53,860 nucleotides of DNA from positions 1 to 53,860 of the forward strand of contig CAMWMN010000003.1 in the NCBI GenBank assembly GCA_947175385.1, read 5' to 3'. Positions 25,078 through 34,380 of this stretch are shown piece by piece. The translations under genes and the position numbers were made by a program. Origin of the DNA: an uncultured Clostridia bacterium. GTDB taxonomy: Bacteria > Bacillota > Clostridia > Oscillospirales > Ruminococcaceae. Below the pieces are notes generated by a model. That model did no database searches, was not told the origin of the DNA, and saw nothing but the letters and a program-made list of their open reading frames with translations. Every line of letters starts with the position of its first letter. Positions within the stretch are counted from its first letter, which is position 1.

Positions 25078-25242
25078 TAGAGCGTGTTCACATTAACGCT
25101 CAACGCCCGTCTTTCGGCGGATTTTCCGCATAACTTCGTTGAAAATTCTTGAAGTACATACAGTACATCTGCGAATTTTCGCCTCATTCTGCGAAAAATC
25201 CGCTTCAAATCCGAGCATTTCGGTTAATGTGAACACGCTCTA
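25078..25242. mobile_element. MITE-like palindromic element between infB and rbfA
   Basis: A 165-bp element bounded by a perfect 20-bp inverted repeat (25078-25097 with 25223-25242), starting and ending with TA. The inner parts are also inverted: GCGGATTTT near 25118 recurs inverted near 25203, and GAAAATTC and GTAC blocks follow symmetrically, so the whole element folds into one long imperfect hairpin. It has no coding capacity. The TAG stop of infB (25240-25242) lies inside the right repeat. TA ends suggest insertion at a TA dinucleotide, as for Tc1/mariner or IS630 relatives; the family is inferred. Confidence 0.75.
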
Positions 25243-27957
25243 GTCCTGATATTCCTCCATCATATATGCCTCGAAGATGTCACCCTCCTTGATGTCGGTG
25301 AACTTTTCAAGGCTTATGCCGCACTCGTATCCCGCAGCAACCTCTTTCACGGAGTCCTTGAATCGCTGGAGTCCCGAAATCTTGTCATCTCCGACTACGA
25401 TTCCGTCACGGACAATACGCACTTGACCGTTTCTCGCAACCTTGCCGTCCAGAACATACGAACCTGCAACAATGCCGACTCCGGTGATTTTGAACACCTG
25501 ACGAACCTCAACGCGTCCGAGGTCAACCTCGCGGAACTTCGGCGCGAGCATTCCCTTCATAGCGGACTGAATGTCTTCTATCGCATCGTAAATTACGCGG
25601 TACAAGCGAATTTCCACGCCCTCGCGTTTTGCGGAATCCTCTGCGGACGGGTGCGGTCGAACGTTGAATCCAACGATTATCGCGCCGGAAGCCATCGCCA
25701 GCATTACATCGCTCTCGCTTACCGCGCCAACGCCGCCGTGGATCACCTTCACGCGAACCTCTTCGTTGGTAATCTTCTCCAGTGACTGTGTAACCGCCTC
25801 CACAGAGCCTTGAACGTCAGCCTTAACGACAATCGGAAGTTCCTTAACTTCGCCCTGTTCAATAGACGAGAACAGATTGTCGAGCGTTACTTTCTGATAG
25901 CTCTTAAACTGCTCTTCCTTTGCTTCGTGCTTGCGCTTTTCAACCAACTCACGGGCAAGCTTTTCATCCTCGACAGCCGCGAACGTATCACCCGCGGACG
26001 GAACCTCTGAAAGACCCATAATCTCCACGGGGACGGAGGGTCCCGCGCTTGTTACGGTCTTGCCCTTATCATCGCGCATTACACGAACTCTGCCGACTGC
26101 AGTTCCGGCAATCAGCACATCGCCGGTGTGGAGAGTTCCGTTCTGAACCAACAGCGTTGCAATCGGTCCTCTGCCCTTATCCAGACGAGCCTCGATAACC
26201 GCGCCTTTCGCCAGTCTGTCGGGATTCGCCTTAAGCTCCATAACATCGGCGGTAAGACCTACCATCTCAAGCAGGGTGTCCATACCCTCGCCGGTCTTTG
26301 CGGATACAGGCACACAGATTACGTTTCCTCCCCAATCCTCGCAGACAAGGTCGTACTTGGTAAGCTCCTCCTTGACTTTATCGGGGTTTGCGCCCTCTTT
26401 ATCCATCTTGTTTATCGCTACAATGATTTGTACTCCCGCAGCTTTAGCGTGGTTGATTGACTCAACTGTCTGCGGCATAATACCATCGTCCGCCGCGACT
26501 ACAAGAATCGCAATATCGGTAATCATCGCTCCGCGCGCACGCATAGACGTGAATGCCTCGTGTCCGGGAGTGTCGAGGAATGTGATATCGTGATCGGAAA
26601 GATGAACACGATATGCGCCGATATGCTGCGTGATTCCGCCGGCTTCTGTTGTCTGAACACTGGCATGACGGATATAGTCCAGAATGGACGTTTTTCCGTG
26701 GTCGACGTGTCCCATTACCACAACAACGGGAGAGCGCGGTTTCAGGATTTCGGGAGCATCGGGAGTATCCTCGAACAGACGCTCCTCAATCGTAATGATT
26801 ACCTCTTTTTCAACCTTTGCTCCCAACTCCTCGGCAACGAGCGATGCGGTATCGAAATCGATTTCCTCATTGATGCTCGCCATTACGCCAAGCCCGAACA
26901 GTTTTTTGATGACATCCGAGGCGGTTGCTTTTAATCTGGTAGCAAGCTCGCCAACGGTTATCATATCGGGAATCTGAACCTTTAGCTGCTGTTTTCTTGC
27001 GCGCTCAAGCTCAAGCCGCTTGAGCTTCTGAGCTTCGGTTTCGCGCTTATTGCCGTACTGCTTGCCCTTTTGCTGCGATTTCTGCTGAATCTTCTGCTTC
27101 GAGCGGAAGTTGTCGTTATTCATCTTCCCGGCAGGAGCGATAGATTCATAGCGCTCGTTATACTTGTCAAGCTCGACATAGCTTCCGCGCGTGTCAACGG
27201 TCTTGGTAACCTGCTCACCGCGTTGAACAGCCTCGCCTTTTTGCTTCTGCATGGGCGGATTGTTCACCTTGATCTTACTGGAGTCGATAACCGGCTTCGC
27301 GGGATTAATTTTCGCCGCAGAAGCAGGCTTGGGCTTGCGATTCTGATTATTGTCGCGATTATCACGATTTTGCGGCTTATTGTCGCGGTTATCGTTATTA
27401 CGGGGCTTATTCTCTGGCTTTGCGGGGCGATTTGCCTTATTATCGCGATTCTCGGGCTTTTGCTCCTTTTTAGGTTCGGGCTTTGGCTCGGGCTTAACCT
27501 CAGACTTAGCTTCCGGTTTAGCCTCCGACTTAACTTCGGGTTTAGCTTCCGCCTTAACCTCAGACTTAGTTTCCGCCTTAACCTCGGATTTAGCTTCCGG
27601 CTTAACCTCGGGTTTAGCCTCAGACTTAACCTCGGGCTTGGATTCGGACTTCACTTCGGGTTCCTCGTCCTTTTTCGGAGCAGCTTTTTTCTTGGTGGGT
27701 TTCTTTTCGGGCTCCGCCGGCTTTTCGGTCTTGATGCCCTTGGTGGCTTGGAATGCCGCGCCCAAATTATCGGTTTCGTTTTCTCTGGTATATTTTTCCA
27801 GAATGTAGGCAACCTCATCGGAAGTCAGCGAGGCAGTGGATTTCCTCGGGTTCTCCTGCGGAAAGACACTATCCAACAGTGCGATAAGCTCCGATTTATC
27901 TACGCTTAAATCTTTCGCGATTTCCTGAAGTTTATATTTTATCTGTTTACTTGGCAA
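25240..27957 (-). CDS. infB: Translation initiation factor IF-2
   Basis: A GTPase that brings fMet-tRNA to the 30S subunit. The 905-residue protein has an IF2_N helical region at the start and again near 335-390, a long low-complexity region (about 85-230) rich in Lys, Glu, Pro, Ala and Ser, then a GTPase domain with [17 protein letters not shown] and NKMDK, followed by the C1 and C2 domains. The start is a TTG with GGAGG nine nt upstream; no better start exists near the conserved N-terminus. The stop codon lies in the end of the palindromic element at 25078-25242. Confidence 0.96.
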   Translation of the reverse strand: MPSKQIKYKLQEIAKDLSVDKSELIALLDSVFPQENPRKSTASLTSDEVAYILEKYTRENETDNLGAAFQATKGIKTEKPAEPEKKPTKKKAAPKKDEEPEVKSESKPEVKSEAKPEVKPEAKSEVKAETKSEVKAEAKPEVKSEAKPEAKSEVKPEPKPEPKKEQKPENRDNKANRPAKPENKPRNNDNRDNKPQNRDNRDNNQNRKPKPASAAKINPAKPVIDSSKIKVNNPPMQKQKGEAVQRGEQVTKTVDTRGSYVELDKYNERYESIAPAGKMNNDNFRSKQKIQQKSQQKGKQYGNKRETEAQKLKRLELERARKQQLKVQIPDMITVGELATRLKATASDVIKKLFGLGVMASINEEIDFDTASLVAEELGAKVEKEVIITIEERLFEDTPDAPEILKPRSPVVVVMGHVDHGKTSILDYIRHASVQTTEAGGITQHIGAYRVHLSDHDITFLDTPGHEAFTSMRARGAMITDIAILVVAADDGIMPQTVESINHAKAAGVQIIVAINKMDKEGANPDKVKEELTKYDLVCEDWGGNVICVPVSAKTGEGMDTLLEMVGLTADVMELKANPDRLAKGAVIEARLDKGRGPIATLLVQNGTLHTGDVLIAGTAVGRVRVMRDDKGKTVTSAGPSVPVEIMGLSEVPSAGDTFAAVEDEKLARELVEKRKHEAKEEQFKSYQKVTLDNLFSSIEQGEVKELPIVVKADVQGSVEAVTQSLEKITNEEVRVKVIHGGVGAVSESDVMLAMASGAIIVGFNVRPHPSAEDSAKREGVEIRLYRVIYDAIEDIQSAMKGMLAPKFREVDLGRVEVRQVFKITGVGIVAGSYVLDGKVARNGQVRIVRDGIVVGDDKISGLQRFKDSVKEVAAGYECGISLEKFTDIKEGDIFEAYMMEEYQD
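27470..27690. repeat. Degenerate tandem repeat inside infB
   Basis: About ten imperfect copies of a short unit encoding Lys-(Ser/Pro)-Glu-(Ala/Val)-Lys-(Pro/Ser/Thr)-Glu stretches. It makes the linker between the IF2_N part and the GTPase core. Such repeats can change copy number by slippage. Confidence 0.75.
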
Positions 27958-27997
27958 TGTAAATTTCCTCCAAATCAGATTGATTCCGCGTTTGCGG

Positions 27998-28291
27998 TCA
28001 TATGTTGTTTGAGCCGACTATGCTTTTGAATAAGCCCTCATCGCTTATCAGAAACACGCCCGCCCGTTTTCCGACTGCGTTTTGCGCGTCCTCCATTGAG
28101 AACTGCGCCTTGATTACCTCCCGGTTGTGCTTTTCCGCGTAAAAGCGTACCTCTTTTTCGGTCTTTGCGCTAATATCGCTTGCCAACACTATTCCGGCAA
28201 ACCCATTATCCTCTTTAATCGCGGATATTACCGCGTCAAAGCCGATAATCAGCTTGGAGGCTCTCCTACACAGGCAGATTGTGGACAGCAC
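27998..28291 (-). CDS. ylxQ: L7Ae-family ribosomal-like protein YlxQ
   Basis: A 97-residue protein of the L7Ae/L30e/S12e RNA-binding fold, with a [14 protein letters not shown] start, a [15 protein letters not shown] segment and a C-terminal [12 protein letters not shown] motif. Relatives bind kink-turn-like RNAs. The start is a GTG 1 bp after the ylxR stop; the AAGGAG in the end of ylxR is rather far (about 21 nt), so translation may depend on coupling. It lies between ylxR and infB as in other Firmicutes. Confidence 0.85.
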   Translation of the reverse strand: MLSTICLCRRASKLIIGFDAVISAIKEDNGFAGIVLASDISAKTEKEVRFYAEKHNREVIKAQFSMEDAQNAVGKRAGVFLISDEGLFKSIVGSNNI

Positions 28292-28292
28292 T

Positions 28293-28562
28293 TTATTTAT
28301 CGGAAGTCAGCTCCTTTTCTATGGTTTCGTATATTTCCGCGGGGATTTGGCACTTGAACGAACGTTCGAGCTTTTTGCCTTTTTGGGCTTGCTCCAAACA
28401 GCTCTTGTCCTTGCAAATATATGCGCCGCGCCCCGATTTTTTTCCCGTTGGGTCGATGGAAATATTTCCGTCCTTGTCACGGACTATGCGGACTGCTTCC
28501 TTTTTTCCGATCATTTCGCCGCAGCCCACACATTTTCTTAGTGGAACACGTTTCTCGGGCAT
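28293..28562 (-). CDS. ylxR: YlxR family RNA-binding protein (RnpM-like)
   Basis: An 89-residue DUF448 protein with the RKCVGCG motif near the start, the VRIVRDKDGNISIDPTGKKSGRGAYIC core, and a C-terminal helix. In Bacillus the homologue has been reported to bind RNase P RNA and modulate its activity. It sits 9 bp after nusA. Confidence 0.9.
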   Translation of the reverse strand: MPEKRVPLRKCVGCGEMIGKKEAVRIVRDKDGNISIDPTGKKSGRGAYICKDKSCLEQAQKGKKLERSFKCQIPAEIYETIEKELTSDK

Positions 28563-28571
28563 TTTCGCTCC

Positions 28572-29828
28572 TTACTCCGCATTTTCGAGGGTCTGCTCGG
28601 AAATTATGTTCTCGCCCTCCGAAACAGGCTCTTCGATTTCCTCTTCAGGCTTAACTTCAAGCGGAACTACCTCGAAATCCTCGGGGCGCACGTTGCTCTC
28701 CGACTTGATATCAATTTTGTAACCGGTGAGCTTAGCCGCAAGCCACGCATTCTGACCCTTGTTGCCGATAGCCAGCGAGAGCTGATTATCGGGTACAACC
28801 ACCTTGCACGCGCGTTTATCGGGATTTGGGTTGGTGATGACCACCTTAACCACCTCGGCGGGCTTCAGGGCTTGCTTGATGAACTCCTCGGGGTTTTCAT
28901 CGTAAAGCACAACATCTACCTTTTCGCCGCAAATTTCCTTGGTTACGGCATTGATACGGCTCTTTTGCGGACCTATGCACGCTCCCACCGCGTCAACATT
29001 CGGATCATTGCTCCAAACGGCAATTTTACTGCGGCTTCCGGGAGCGCGGCTTACCGCCTTGATTTCCACCGTTCCGTCATAAATTTCGGGGCACTCAAGC
29101 TCGAAAAGGCGCTTTATCAGCCACTTATCGGTACGGGATACTTTCAGGTACTGGTTCTTGTCGCCCTCCTTGTACTCTTTGGAAACGCCCGAGATGTATA
29201 CCTTTACCACCTGACCGACCTTGAAAACCTCATTCGGAATCTGATCATCTTTAAGGAGCAGCACCTCGTTATTGTTGATTTCCAATATTGCGTGATGAGT
29301 GCCCGGTTCGATTTTGGAAACAGTCGCGGAAACGGCTTCGTTTTCGTACTGACCCCAGATTTCGCTCAGCTTTTGCCGCTCGGCGTTGGAAAAACCCTGA
29401 CGAATCAAGTCCTTGGCGTTCTTCGCGGCAATTCGCTTGAACATCTTGGTATCGATCGGGCAGCGAACCATATCACCTACTTGCAACGATGGGTCGATTG
29501 CGCGCGCCTCCTCAAGGGTAATCTCCTTTTCCGGCTCGTAAAGCGAGTCCACGACCTCGATTACCTCTTTCATGATCGAAACGTCCATCTTGCGGTTCTT
29601 GATATCGATATCAACGATTACCTTGTTCTCCTTTGCCTCGTCATAGAACGGACTCAGCTTGTCTTTCTCCTCATCAATATGAAGATTGGATTTCAGGCTC
29701 TTTTCGATTGCGAACTTGATTTTCTCCGCGAGAATTTCGATATCTATCCCTTTCTCCTCGGCAAGCTTGACGAGATTTTCGTAGAAATCGCCGTAATCCT
29801 CGCCCTTTGCTGTCTTTCTCTTAGCCAT
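28572..29828 (-). CDS. nusA: Transcription elongation/termination factor NusA
   Basis: Binds RNA polymerase and nascent RNA to affect pausing, termination and antitermination. The 418-residue protein has the N-terminal RNAP-binding domain (about 1-135), an S1 domain (about 140-205), and two KH domains with RSKIAVWSND, GACIGPQKSRI and AIGNKGQNAWLAAKLTGYKID. The acidic end after about residue 375 lacks the repeats of proteobacterial NusA, as in Firmicutes. AGGAG precedes the ATG. Confidence 0.95.
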   Translation of the reverse strand: MAKRKTAKGEDYGDFYENLVKLAEEKGIDIEILAEKIKFAIEKSLKSNLHIDEEKDKLSPFYDEAKENKVIVDIDIKNRKMDVSIMKEVIEVVDSLYEPEKEITLEEARAIDPSLQVGDMVRCPIDTKMFKRIAAKNAKDLIRQGFSNAERQKLSEIWGQYENEAVSATVSKIEPGTHHAILEINNNEVLLLKDDQIPNEVFKVGQVVKVYISGVSKEYKEGDKNQYLKVSRTDKWLIKRLFELECPEIYDGTVEIKAVSRAPGSRSKIAVWSNDPNVDAVGACIGPQKSRINAVTKEICGEKVDVVLYDENPEEFIKQALKPAEVVKVVITNPNPDKRACKVVVPDNQLSLAIGNKGQNAWLAAKLTGYKIDIKSESNVRPEDFEVVPLEVKPEEEIEEPVSEGENIISEQTLENAE

Positions 29829-29834
29829 TTTTTG

Positions 29835-30338
29835 TTACTCCTCCATCAATTCATCAAAATCGTCAAAGTCATCGTAATTTATGGTTGAAACTTCACCAAC
29901 GGAAATTTGAGCTGTGCCAAACTCCCCTTTTACCGTAATTCTATCGCCGTCAAAGCTCTCCAATACGCACTTCACGGACTTTTCCGGCAATCCCTCGCAG
30001 AGCTTGTAGGTCTTTAGCTTGATTTTCCGCCCGATTGACGCGGGTATCTGCTCCACGCGCCTTACCGCGCGCTCCAGACCTGCCGAGCCGATTTCGAGAT
30101 AATCTATTTTGTCCACGAAGTCCTGTTTGTCAATTTCCGCGTTGATCAGTCCGTCAATTGAGGTGCAGTCATCGATTGATATGCCGTGCGGCTTGTCAAT
30201 CAACACACGCAGATACCAACACGCGCCCTCCTTGATAAACACCACGTCCCACAGCGAATAGCCGTGTTCCTCGACAATCGGACGCACGACCTTTTCCGCC
30301 GCCGCCTCAACTGCGCCAAATCCCTTTGCAAGCGCCAT
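29835..30338 (-). CDS. rimP: Ribosome maturation factor RimP
   Basis: Needed for late 30S assembly. The 167-residue protein has an N-terminal alpha-beta domain with EEHGYSLWDVVFIKEGACWYLRVLIDKPHGISIDDC and a C-terminal SH3-like domain. The start is the ATG at 30338 with GAAGGTG upstream; the frame extends 20 codons further but those would translate the leader hairpin. It is the first gene of the ten-gene operon that runs to gltX. Confidence 0.92.
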   Translation of the reverse strand: MALAKGFGAVEAAAEKVVRPIVEEHGYSLWDVVFIKEGACWYLRVLIDKPHGISIDDCTSIDGLINAEIDKQDFVDKIDYLEIGSAGLERAVRRVEQIPASIGRKIKLKTYKLCEGLPEKSVKCVLESFDGDRITVKGEFGTAQISVGEVSTINYDDFDDFDELMEE

Positions 30339-30361
30339 TTTTACACCTTCCATTCCCGCTA

Positions 30362-30389
30362 TAAAAACAACCGGAGCTTCAAACCCCGG
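30362..30389 (-). terminator. Terminator-like hairpin in the rimP leader
   Basis: On the minus strand CCGGGG pairs with CTCCGG (30384-30389 with 30371-30376, one G-T pair), followed by TTGTTTTTAT. It lies between the promoter and rimP, so it may attenuate the operon. Confidence 0.6.
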
Positions 30390-30410
30390 CTTTGTCAACT
30401 ATCTTAGTAT

Positions 30411-30439
30411 ATTATACCACATAGATTGACAAAAATCAA
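30411..30439 (-). promoter_or_regulatory. Promoter of the rimP-to-gltX operon
   Basis: TTGATT (30434-30439), 17-bp spacer, TATAAT (30411-30416) on the minus strand, about 73 bp before the rimP start. Confidence 0.65.
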
Positions 30440-30467
30440 GAGGTTTTTTGGAATTTATTGAAATTTT

Positions 30468-31211
30468 TTATATTTCATTTACAGCGAATAGCAACGCCTT
30501 ACGAATCTGGATAAACAGTTCGTCCGAAAAACGGCGGTACTCGTCCGCAAGCCCCTTTTCCTTGGCATAATAAGGCGGCGAATCGTTCCACGAGCCCATT
30601 CCTCCGAACACATCCGACTTTGCCGCTGCACAATACAGACGCAGATTCCGTTCAGGAAGATTCGGCAAATCCGTATTTTCACATTCTCGGCTGCCGTCCA
30701 ACATTCCCAATGCCTCGCGGAAAATTTCCGCCCAGAAATTCTGATCTATCTTTTCGGCAAGCTCCGCGATGTTCGAAAGCGCGGACATAAATTCTTCCGT
30801 ATTATCGGAGAAACGCGGTTTTTCTTGTGGCGGATTTTCCCACTCATACTCGGTAAATTCAACGTTCCAACTGCGTTTTTCCTTATTGAACCCCCACGCG
30901 GAAGTGAAATACGTCACTTCACCCGAATCAAAAAGGCACAGGATACAACCGCCGTTTGTATTTACGAACCCGCTCCGTTCGCGGTTCTTCGCGGTCTGTG
31001 GCAGCAGCATAAAAACATCAGCAACTCCGAGTCGTTTAAGCTGCACGAACCATTTCTCCGCAGAGTCCTCAATAACCTTGATTTTCCGCGGCAGAAAAAC
31101 GAACCTCTCGGAATTGATGTATTCTCGTATGGTGTGGTTCATTACACCGTTCTTCAGCGCACAACGCGCATTTGCTGTTAATGCGCACAGTTCGATAATT
31201 TCACCGTTCAT
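30468..31211 (-). CDS. Hypothetical protein linked to CPCC-type genes
   Basis: A 247-residue soluble protein of unknown function with no signal peptide or membrane helix. Notable are a FVFLPRKIKVIEDSAEKWFVQLKRLG region, a probable beta strand GGCILCLFDSGEVTYFTSAWGFN, and a helical C-terminal half. Its start overlaps the stop of the CPCC-type gene by 4 bp (ATGA), so it is co-expressed. CPCC proteins have been noted next to polymorphic toxins and their immunity genes, but nothing here shows such activity. Confidence 0.7.
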   Translation of the reverse strand: MNGEIIELCALTANARCALKNGVMNHTIREYINSERFVFLPRKIKVIEDSAEKWFVQLKRLGVADVFMLLPQTAKNRERSGFVNTNGGCILCLFDSGEVTYFTSAWGFNKEKRSWNVEFTEYEWENPPQEKPRFSDNTEEFMSALSNIAELAEKIDQNFWAEIFREALGMLDGSRECENTDLPNLPERNLRLYCAAAKSDVFGGMGSWNDSPPYYAKEKGLADEYRRFSDELFIQIRKALLFAVNEI

Positions 31212-31537
31212 TTTTTCCTCCGTTTTTCGTTGTCGGGAAGCTCCGACTTCTTGGGCTTACGGACGTGAGGAATCATATCCTCCACGCACGCACCGAATTT
31301 CCGATAATTCTCGCGCCCACGGCGGAGAGTAAGCCCGTGATTCGCACCGGACGGGAGATCCAAAAACTCATCGTTGACTGTTTCGTAAGTTTCATCGCCG
31401 GTGCCCAACACATAGAAATCATCGTTACCGAAAGCAGTAAACGCATCGTCCTCCCAAAAACACACAGGACAAATATCATACCCGCCGCGCTCGTCCAAGG
31501 TCAGACAGCCGCAGCACAAACACGCGAATTTTTCCAT
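31208..31537 (-). CDS. CPCC-type cysteine-rich protein (copy 1)
   Basis: A 109-residue protein of the Cys-rich CPCC family. The motif reads CLCCGCLTLDE followed by DICPVCFWEDD, giving two CxxC-type pairs that probably bind zinc. A LDLPSGANHGLTLRRGRENYRKFGAC block and a highly basic tail follow. It is a close paralogue of the gene at 31564-31905, from which it differs mostly in the 40-60 region. The role is unknown. Confidence 0.75.
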   Translation of the reverse strand: MEKFACLCCGCLTLDERGGYDICPVCFWEDDAFTAFGNDDFYVLGTGDETYETVNDEFLDLPSGANHGLTLRRGRENYRKFGACVEDMIPHVRKPKKSELPDNEKRRKK

Positions 31538-31563
31538 AAGTCCCTCCTAAACCTTTTCACTGT

Positions 31564-31905
31564 TCACTTTTTCTTTCGTTTTTGGTTTTCGGGAAGCTCA
31601 CGTCTTCGAGGCTTACGAACATGCGGAATCATTTCTTTCTCACACGCGCCGAATTTCCGATAATTCTCGCGACCCTCACGCAGCGTAAGCCCGTGATTCG
31701 CCCCGGACGGGAGATCCAAAAAATCATCGCTGGCTGTTTCGTAGGTTTCTTCGCCAGTGCCCAACACACGAATCTCACCACCCACAAACACAATGTAAGC
31801 ATCGTCCTCCCAAAAGCACACGGGGCAAATATCATATTCTCTGCGTTCGTCCAAGGTCAGACAGCCGCAGCACAAACACTCAACCTTTTTTCTCTTGCCA
31901 AACAT
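31564..31905 (-). CDS. CPCC-type cysteine-rich protein (copy 2)
   Basis: A 113-residue paralogue of the preceding entry with the same CLCCGCLTLDE and DICPVCFWEDD motifs and the same basic tail. The pair is a tandem duplication 26 bp apart. GGGAGGTG precedes the ATG. It lies after the terminator of the rplA operon; no separate promoter is obvious, so expression could come from read-through. Confidence 0.75.
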   Translation of the reverse strand: MFGKRKKVECLCCGCLTLDERREYDICPVCFWEDDAYIVFVGGEIRVLGTGEETYETASDDFLDLPSGANHGLTLREGRENYRKFGACEKEMIPHVRKPRRRELPENQKRKKK

Positions 31906-31936
31906 TCAGCACCTCCCACAATTCCAATCTGTACTG

Positions 31937-31966
31937 CAAAAACCGCTCGGACAACTCCGAGCGGTT
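31937..31966 (-). terminator. Terminator of the rpmG-rplA operon
   Basis: A perfect 11-bp stem (31956-31966 with 31941-31951, 4-nt loop), followed on the minus strand by the T-run at about 31937-31942. Confidence 0.85.
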
Positions 31967-31989
31967 ATAGCTATCCTATTGTAAGCGGA

Positions 31990-32682
31990 TTACACACCGA
32001 ATTTCAGCGTGTTAACCTTAACGCCGGGACCCATGGTGGAAGATACGGTGCAGCTCTTGATATACTGACCCTTTGTAGCCGCAGGCTTAGCCTTAGCCAC
32101 CGCTTCCATAAGAGCATTAAAGTTCTCCTCGAGCTTCGCAGAGCCGAAAGAAGCCTTACCGATCGGGCAGTGAATGATGTTCGCCTTGTCCAGACGATAC
32201 TCAATCTTACCTGCCTTAGCCTCCTGAACAGCCTTAGCTACATCGGGAGTAACGGTACCCGCCTTGGGGTTAGGCATCAAGCCGCGCGGACCGAGAACCT
32301 TACCAAGACGACCAACAACGCCCATCATATCGGGAGTCGCGATTACGACCTCGAAATCCATCCAGCCGCCCTGAATCTTGGCAACCGTGTCATTATCCGC
32401 AACGTAATCCGCACCCGCCGCCTTAGCGTCCGCTTCCTTTTCGGGCTTGCAGAATACAAGCGTTCTTACGGTCTTACCTGTGCCGTTGGGCAGAACAACC
32501 GCGCCGCGAACCTGCTGATCCGCGTGACGGGAATCTACCCCCAGACGAACATGAAGTTCAACGGTTTCGTCAAACTTAGCCTTCGCGGTCTTGCAAACCA
32601 GATCCAGTGCCTCCGCAGATTCGTAAATCTTCGCGGAATCTATCAGCTTTGCGCTTTCAACATACTTCTTACCGTGTTTCAT
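31990..32682 (-). CDS. rplA: 50S ribosomal protein L1
   Basis: Part of the L1 stalk that moves tRNA out of the E site, and usually a translational repressor of its own operon. The 230-residue protein begins KHGKKYVES and contains [35 protein letters not shown] and the [14 protein letters not shown] block. The start is the ATG at 32682 with AGGAGG upstream; an upstream in-frame extension runs over the gap after rplK and is rejected. Confidence 0.96.
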   Translation of the reverse strand: MKHGKKYVESAKLIDSAKIYESAEALDLVCKTAKAKFDETVELHVRLGVDSRHADQQVRGAVVLPNGTGKTVRTLVFCKPEKEADAKAAGADYVADNDTVAKIQGGWMDFEVVIATPDMMGVVGRLGKVLGPRGLMPNPKAGTVTPDVAKAVQEAKAGKIEYRLDKANIIHCPIGKASFGSAKLEENFNALMEAVAKAKPAATKGQYIKSCTVSSTMGPGVKVNTLKFGV

Positions 32683-32729
32683 AATATCCTCCTTGTGGTC
32701 AAGCGGAAATAATCCTCCCACCAAATATT

Positions 32730-33155
32730 TTAGTCAACAACTTCTACGCCCATCGAGCGGCATGTGCCCGCAATCATAGAGATAGCGGTATCAATATTCG
32801 CCGCGTTAAGGTCGGGCATCTTGGTTTCGGCGATTTCCTTGAGCTGAGCCTTGGTAATCTTCGCAACTTTGGTCTTGTTGGGAACGCCCGAACCGCTTTC
32901 AATCTTGCAGGCTTTCTTAATCAGAACGCTTGCGGGCGGAGTTTTAGTGATGAATGTGAAGCTTCTGTCTGCGTAAACCGTGATAACAACGGGGATAATC
33001 AAGCCCGCCTTATCCTTGGTGCGCTCATTGAACTCCTTGGTGAACGACATAATATTTACACCGTGCTGACCCAAAGCGGGACCAACAGGGGGAGCCGGCG
33101 TTGCCTTGCCGGCGGGAATCTGCAGCTTTATAAATCCTACTACCTTCTGTGCCAT
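32730..33155 (-). CDS. rplK: 50S ribosomal protein L11
   Basis: Component of the GTPase-associated centre, needed for factor binding. The 141-residue protein has the N-terminal [26 protein letters not shown] motif and a complete C-terminal rRNA-binding domain. It lies between nusG and rplA in the standard order. Confidence 0.96.
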   Translation of the reverse strand: MAQKVVGFIKLQIPAGKATPAPPVGPALGQHGVNIMSFTKEFNERTKDKAGLIIPVVITVYADRSFTFITKTPPASVLIKKACKIESGSGVPNKTKVAKITKAQLKEIAETKMPDLNAANIDTAISMIAGTCRSMGVEVVD

Positions 33156-33197
33156 TTTAATTTCCCTCCATAAAAAACAAATTTGAAGAATACGCGG

Positions 33198-33725
33198 TTA
33201 AATCTTCTTGATGCCCGACATATCAACGGTTGTTGGCGTTATCTCACCGAACATATTGTTGACATTTACGACAACACGGCGATTCTCCGCGTCGATTTCA
33301 ACGATTTCGCCCTCGAAATCCTCAAGAACACCCTGCTTGAGCACGACTCTGTCACCGATTTCAAATGTGGCTGTCGGCTCTCTTCGGTCTTTCTCAAGCT
33401 CGCGAACCTCTTCCTCACTCATCGGGGTGGGCTTCGTTTCGGGACCTACAAATCCCGTTACGCCTCTGGTATTTCTGCAAATCTGCCACGTTTCATCGGT
33501 CTTAACCATCTTCACGAACACATAGCTGGGGTAAACCTTTTCCTCGACCTCTTTCACCTCTCCGTTATCCTTTTGGATAGTCTTGGTTACGGTGGGAACC
33601 ATCACGTCCTCAATCATATCCTGAAAGTTCCTGTTTTCAACGAGCTTCTTGATATCCGCCATAACCTTGTTCTCGTAACCCGCGAACGTGTGAAGAATAT
33701 ACCATTTTGCCTCTGAGTCAGCCAT
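33198..33725 (-). CDS. nusG: Transcription elongation factor NusG
   Basis: Binds RNA polymerase through its NGN domain (about 1-115, with KWYILHTFAGYENKV and YPSYVFVKM) and other partners through the C-terminal KOW domain (about 122-175, with GDRVVLKQGVLEDFEGEI). The 175-residue length is normal. The start is the ATG at 33725 with GGAGGGG upstream; the longer frame overlaps the end of secE. Confidence 0.96.
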   Translation of the reverse strand: MADSEAKWYILHTFAGYENKVMADIKKLVENRNFQDMIEDVMVPTVTKTIQKDNGEVKEVEEKVYPSYVFVKMVKTDETWQICRNTRGVTGFVGPETKPTPMSEEEVRELEKDRREPTATFEIGDRVVLKQGVLEDFEGEIVEIDAENRRVVVNVNNMFGEITPTTVDMSGIKKI

Positions 33726-33742
33726 AATTTCCCCTCCGTGAA

Positions 33743-34081
33743 TCAGTGGAACAGCATGCTGTTCAAAAAGCCGAATAACGAATCCAGACCAAACACCACC
33801 AACGTTGCGATCAAGCACGTTACGATAACGACAACGGTATTGCGCGTGGTTTCCTTTGGTGTGGGCCAGACGACCTTTTTGAACTCGCTTCTGGCATCCT
33901 TAAAATACTTAACGATGCCCCTTTTGGGCTTCTTCGCAGACTTTGCGCCTTTACTGCCCTTGGCGTCCTTGGTGTCTTTCGACTTTACGTCCTTAGACTT
34001 TTTCTTGTTCGCCTTGGATTCCTTTGCGCCGTCCTCGGAAGCCTCGGGAGAGTTTTTTTCAAGCTCTAAATCCTTAGCCAT
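33743..34081 (-). CDS. secE: Preprotein translocase subunit SecE
   Basis: Essential subunit of the SecYEG channel. The 112-residue protein has a Lys/Asp/Ser-rich N-terminal half of about 52 residues, then the amphipathic helix with FKDARSEFKKVVWPTPKET and a single membrane helix (about 82-102). The N-terminal extension is longer than in the minimal single-helix form (about 60 residues). Confidence 0.94.
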   Translation of the reverse strand: MAKDLELEKNSPEASEDGAKESKANKKKSKDVKSKDTKDAKGSKGAKSAKKPKRGIVKYFKDARSEFKKVVWPTPKETTRNTVVVIVTCLIATLVVFGLDSLFGFLNSMLFH

Positions 34082-34096
34082 CCTAAATCCTCCCTA

Positions 34097-34246
34097 TTAC
34101 TTGGTTTCCTTGTGAAGCGTGTGTTTCTTGCAGAATCTGCAGTACTTGTTCATTTCAAGTCTGTCGGGATCGTTCTTCTTGTTCTTCATGGTGTTGTAAT
34201 TGCGCTGTTTGCACTCCGAACACGCCAATGTAATCTTTACTCTCAC
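34097..34246 (-). CDS. rpmG: 50S ribosomal protein L33
   Basis: A 49-residue protein, read directly from the sequence because it is short: it starts [17 protein letters not shown], carries a second CRFC pair, and ends HTLHKETK. Two CxxC pairs make it the zinc-binding form. The start is a GTG with AGGAGG eight nt upstream, and the stop lies 15 bp before secE. It heads the rpmG-secE-nusG-rplK-rplA operon. Confidence 0.93.
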   Translation of the reverse strand: MRVKITLACSECKQRNYNTMKNKKNDPDRLEMNKYCRFCKKHTLHKETK

Positions 34247-34350
34247 TTTCGGCACCTCCTACTTTCTTGCCCGTTTCGGGCATTATTGCCTCCCTCGACG
34301 CGGAATTGCGATTTAACAGGGTAATGTTTCACGCTGTAAAAAACAGCGCA

Positions 34351-34376
34351 AAAAAAATATACCCCATTCGAGGTAT
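34351..34376 (-). terminator. Hairpin with T-run at the start of the rpmG transcript
   Basis: A 7-bp stem (34370-34376 with 34359-34365, 4-nt loop) is followed on the minus strand by ATTTTTTTT. It lies right at the predicted transcription start of rpmG and 50 bp after the NfeD-like gene, so it may stop read-through from that gene or attenuate the ribosomal operon. Confidence 0.6.
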
Positions 34377-34380
34377 TTTT

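Noticed and set aside
25060-25240. A small gene between infB and rbfA
   Set aside because: The stretch is almost entirely the palindromic element and has no start with a ribosome binding site.
27070-27909. A long leucine-rich plus-strand frame opposite infB
   Set aside because: It is the reverse of the Lys/Glu/Ala repeat of infB; it has no family features and lies wholly inside an essential gene.
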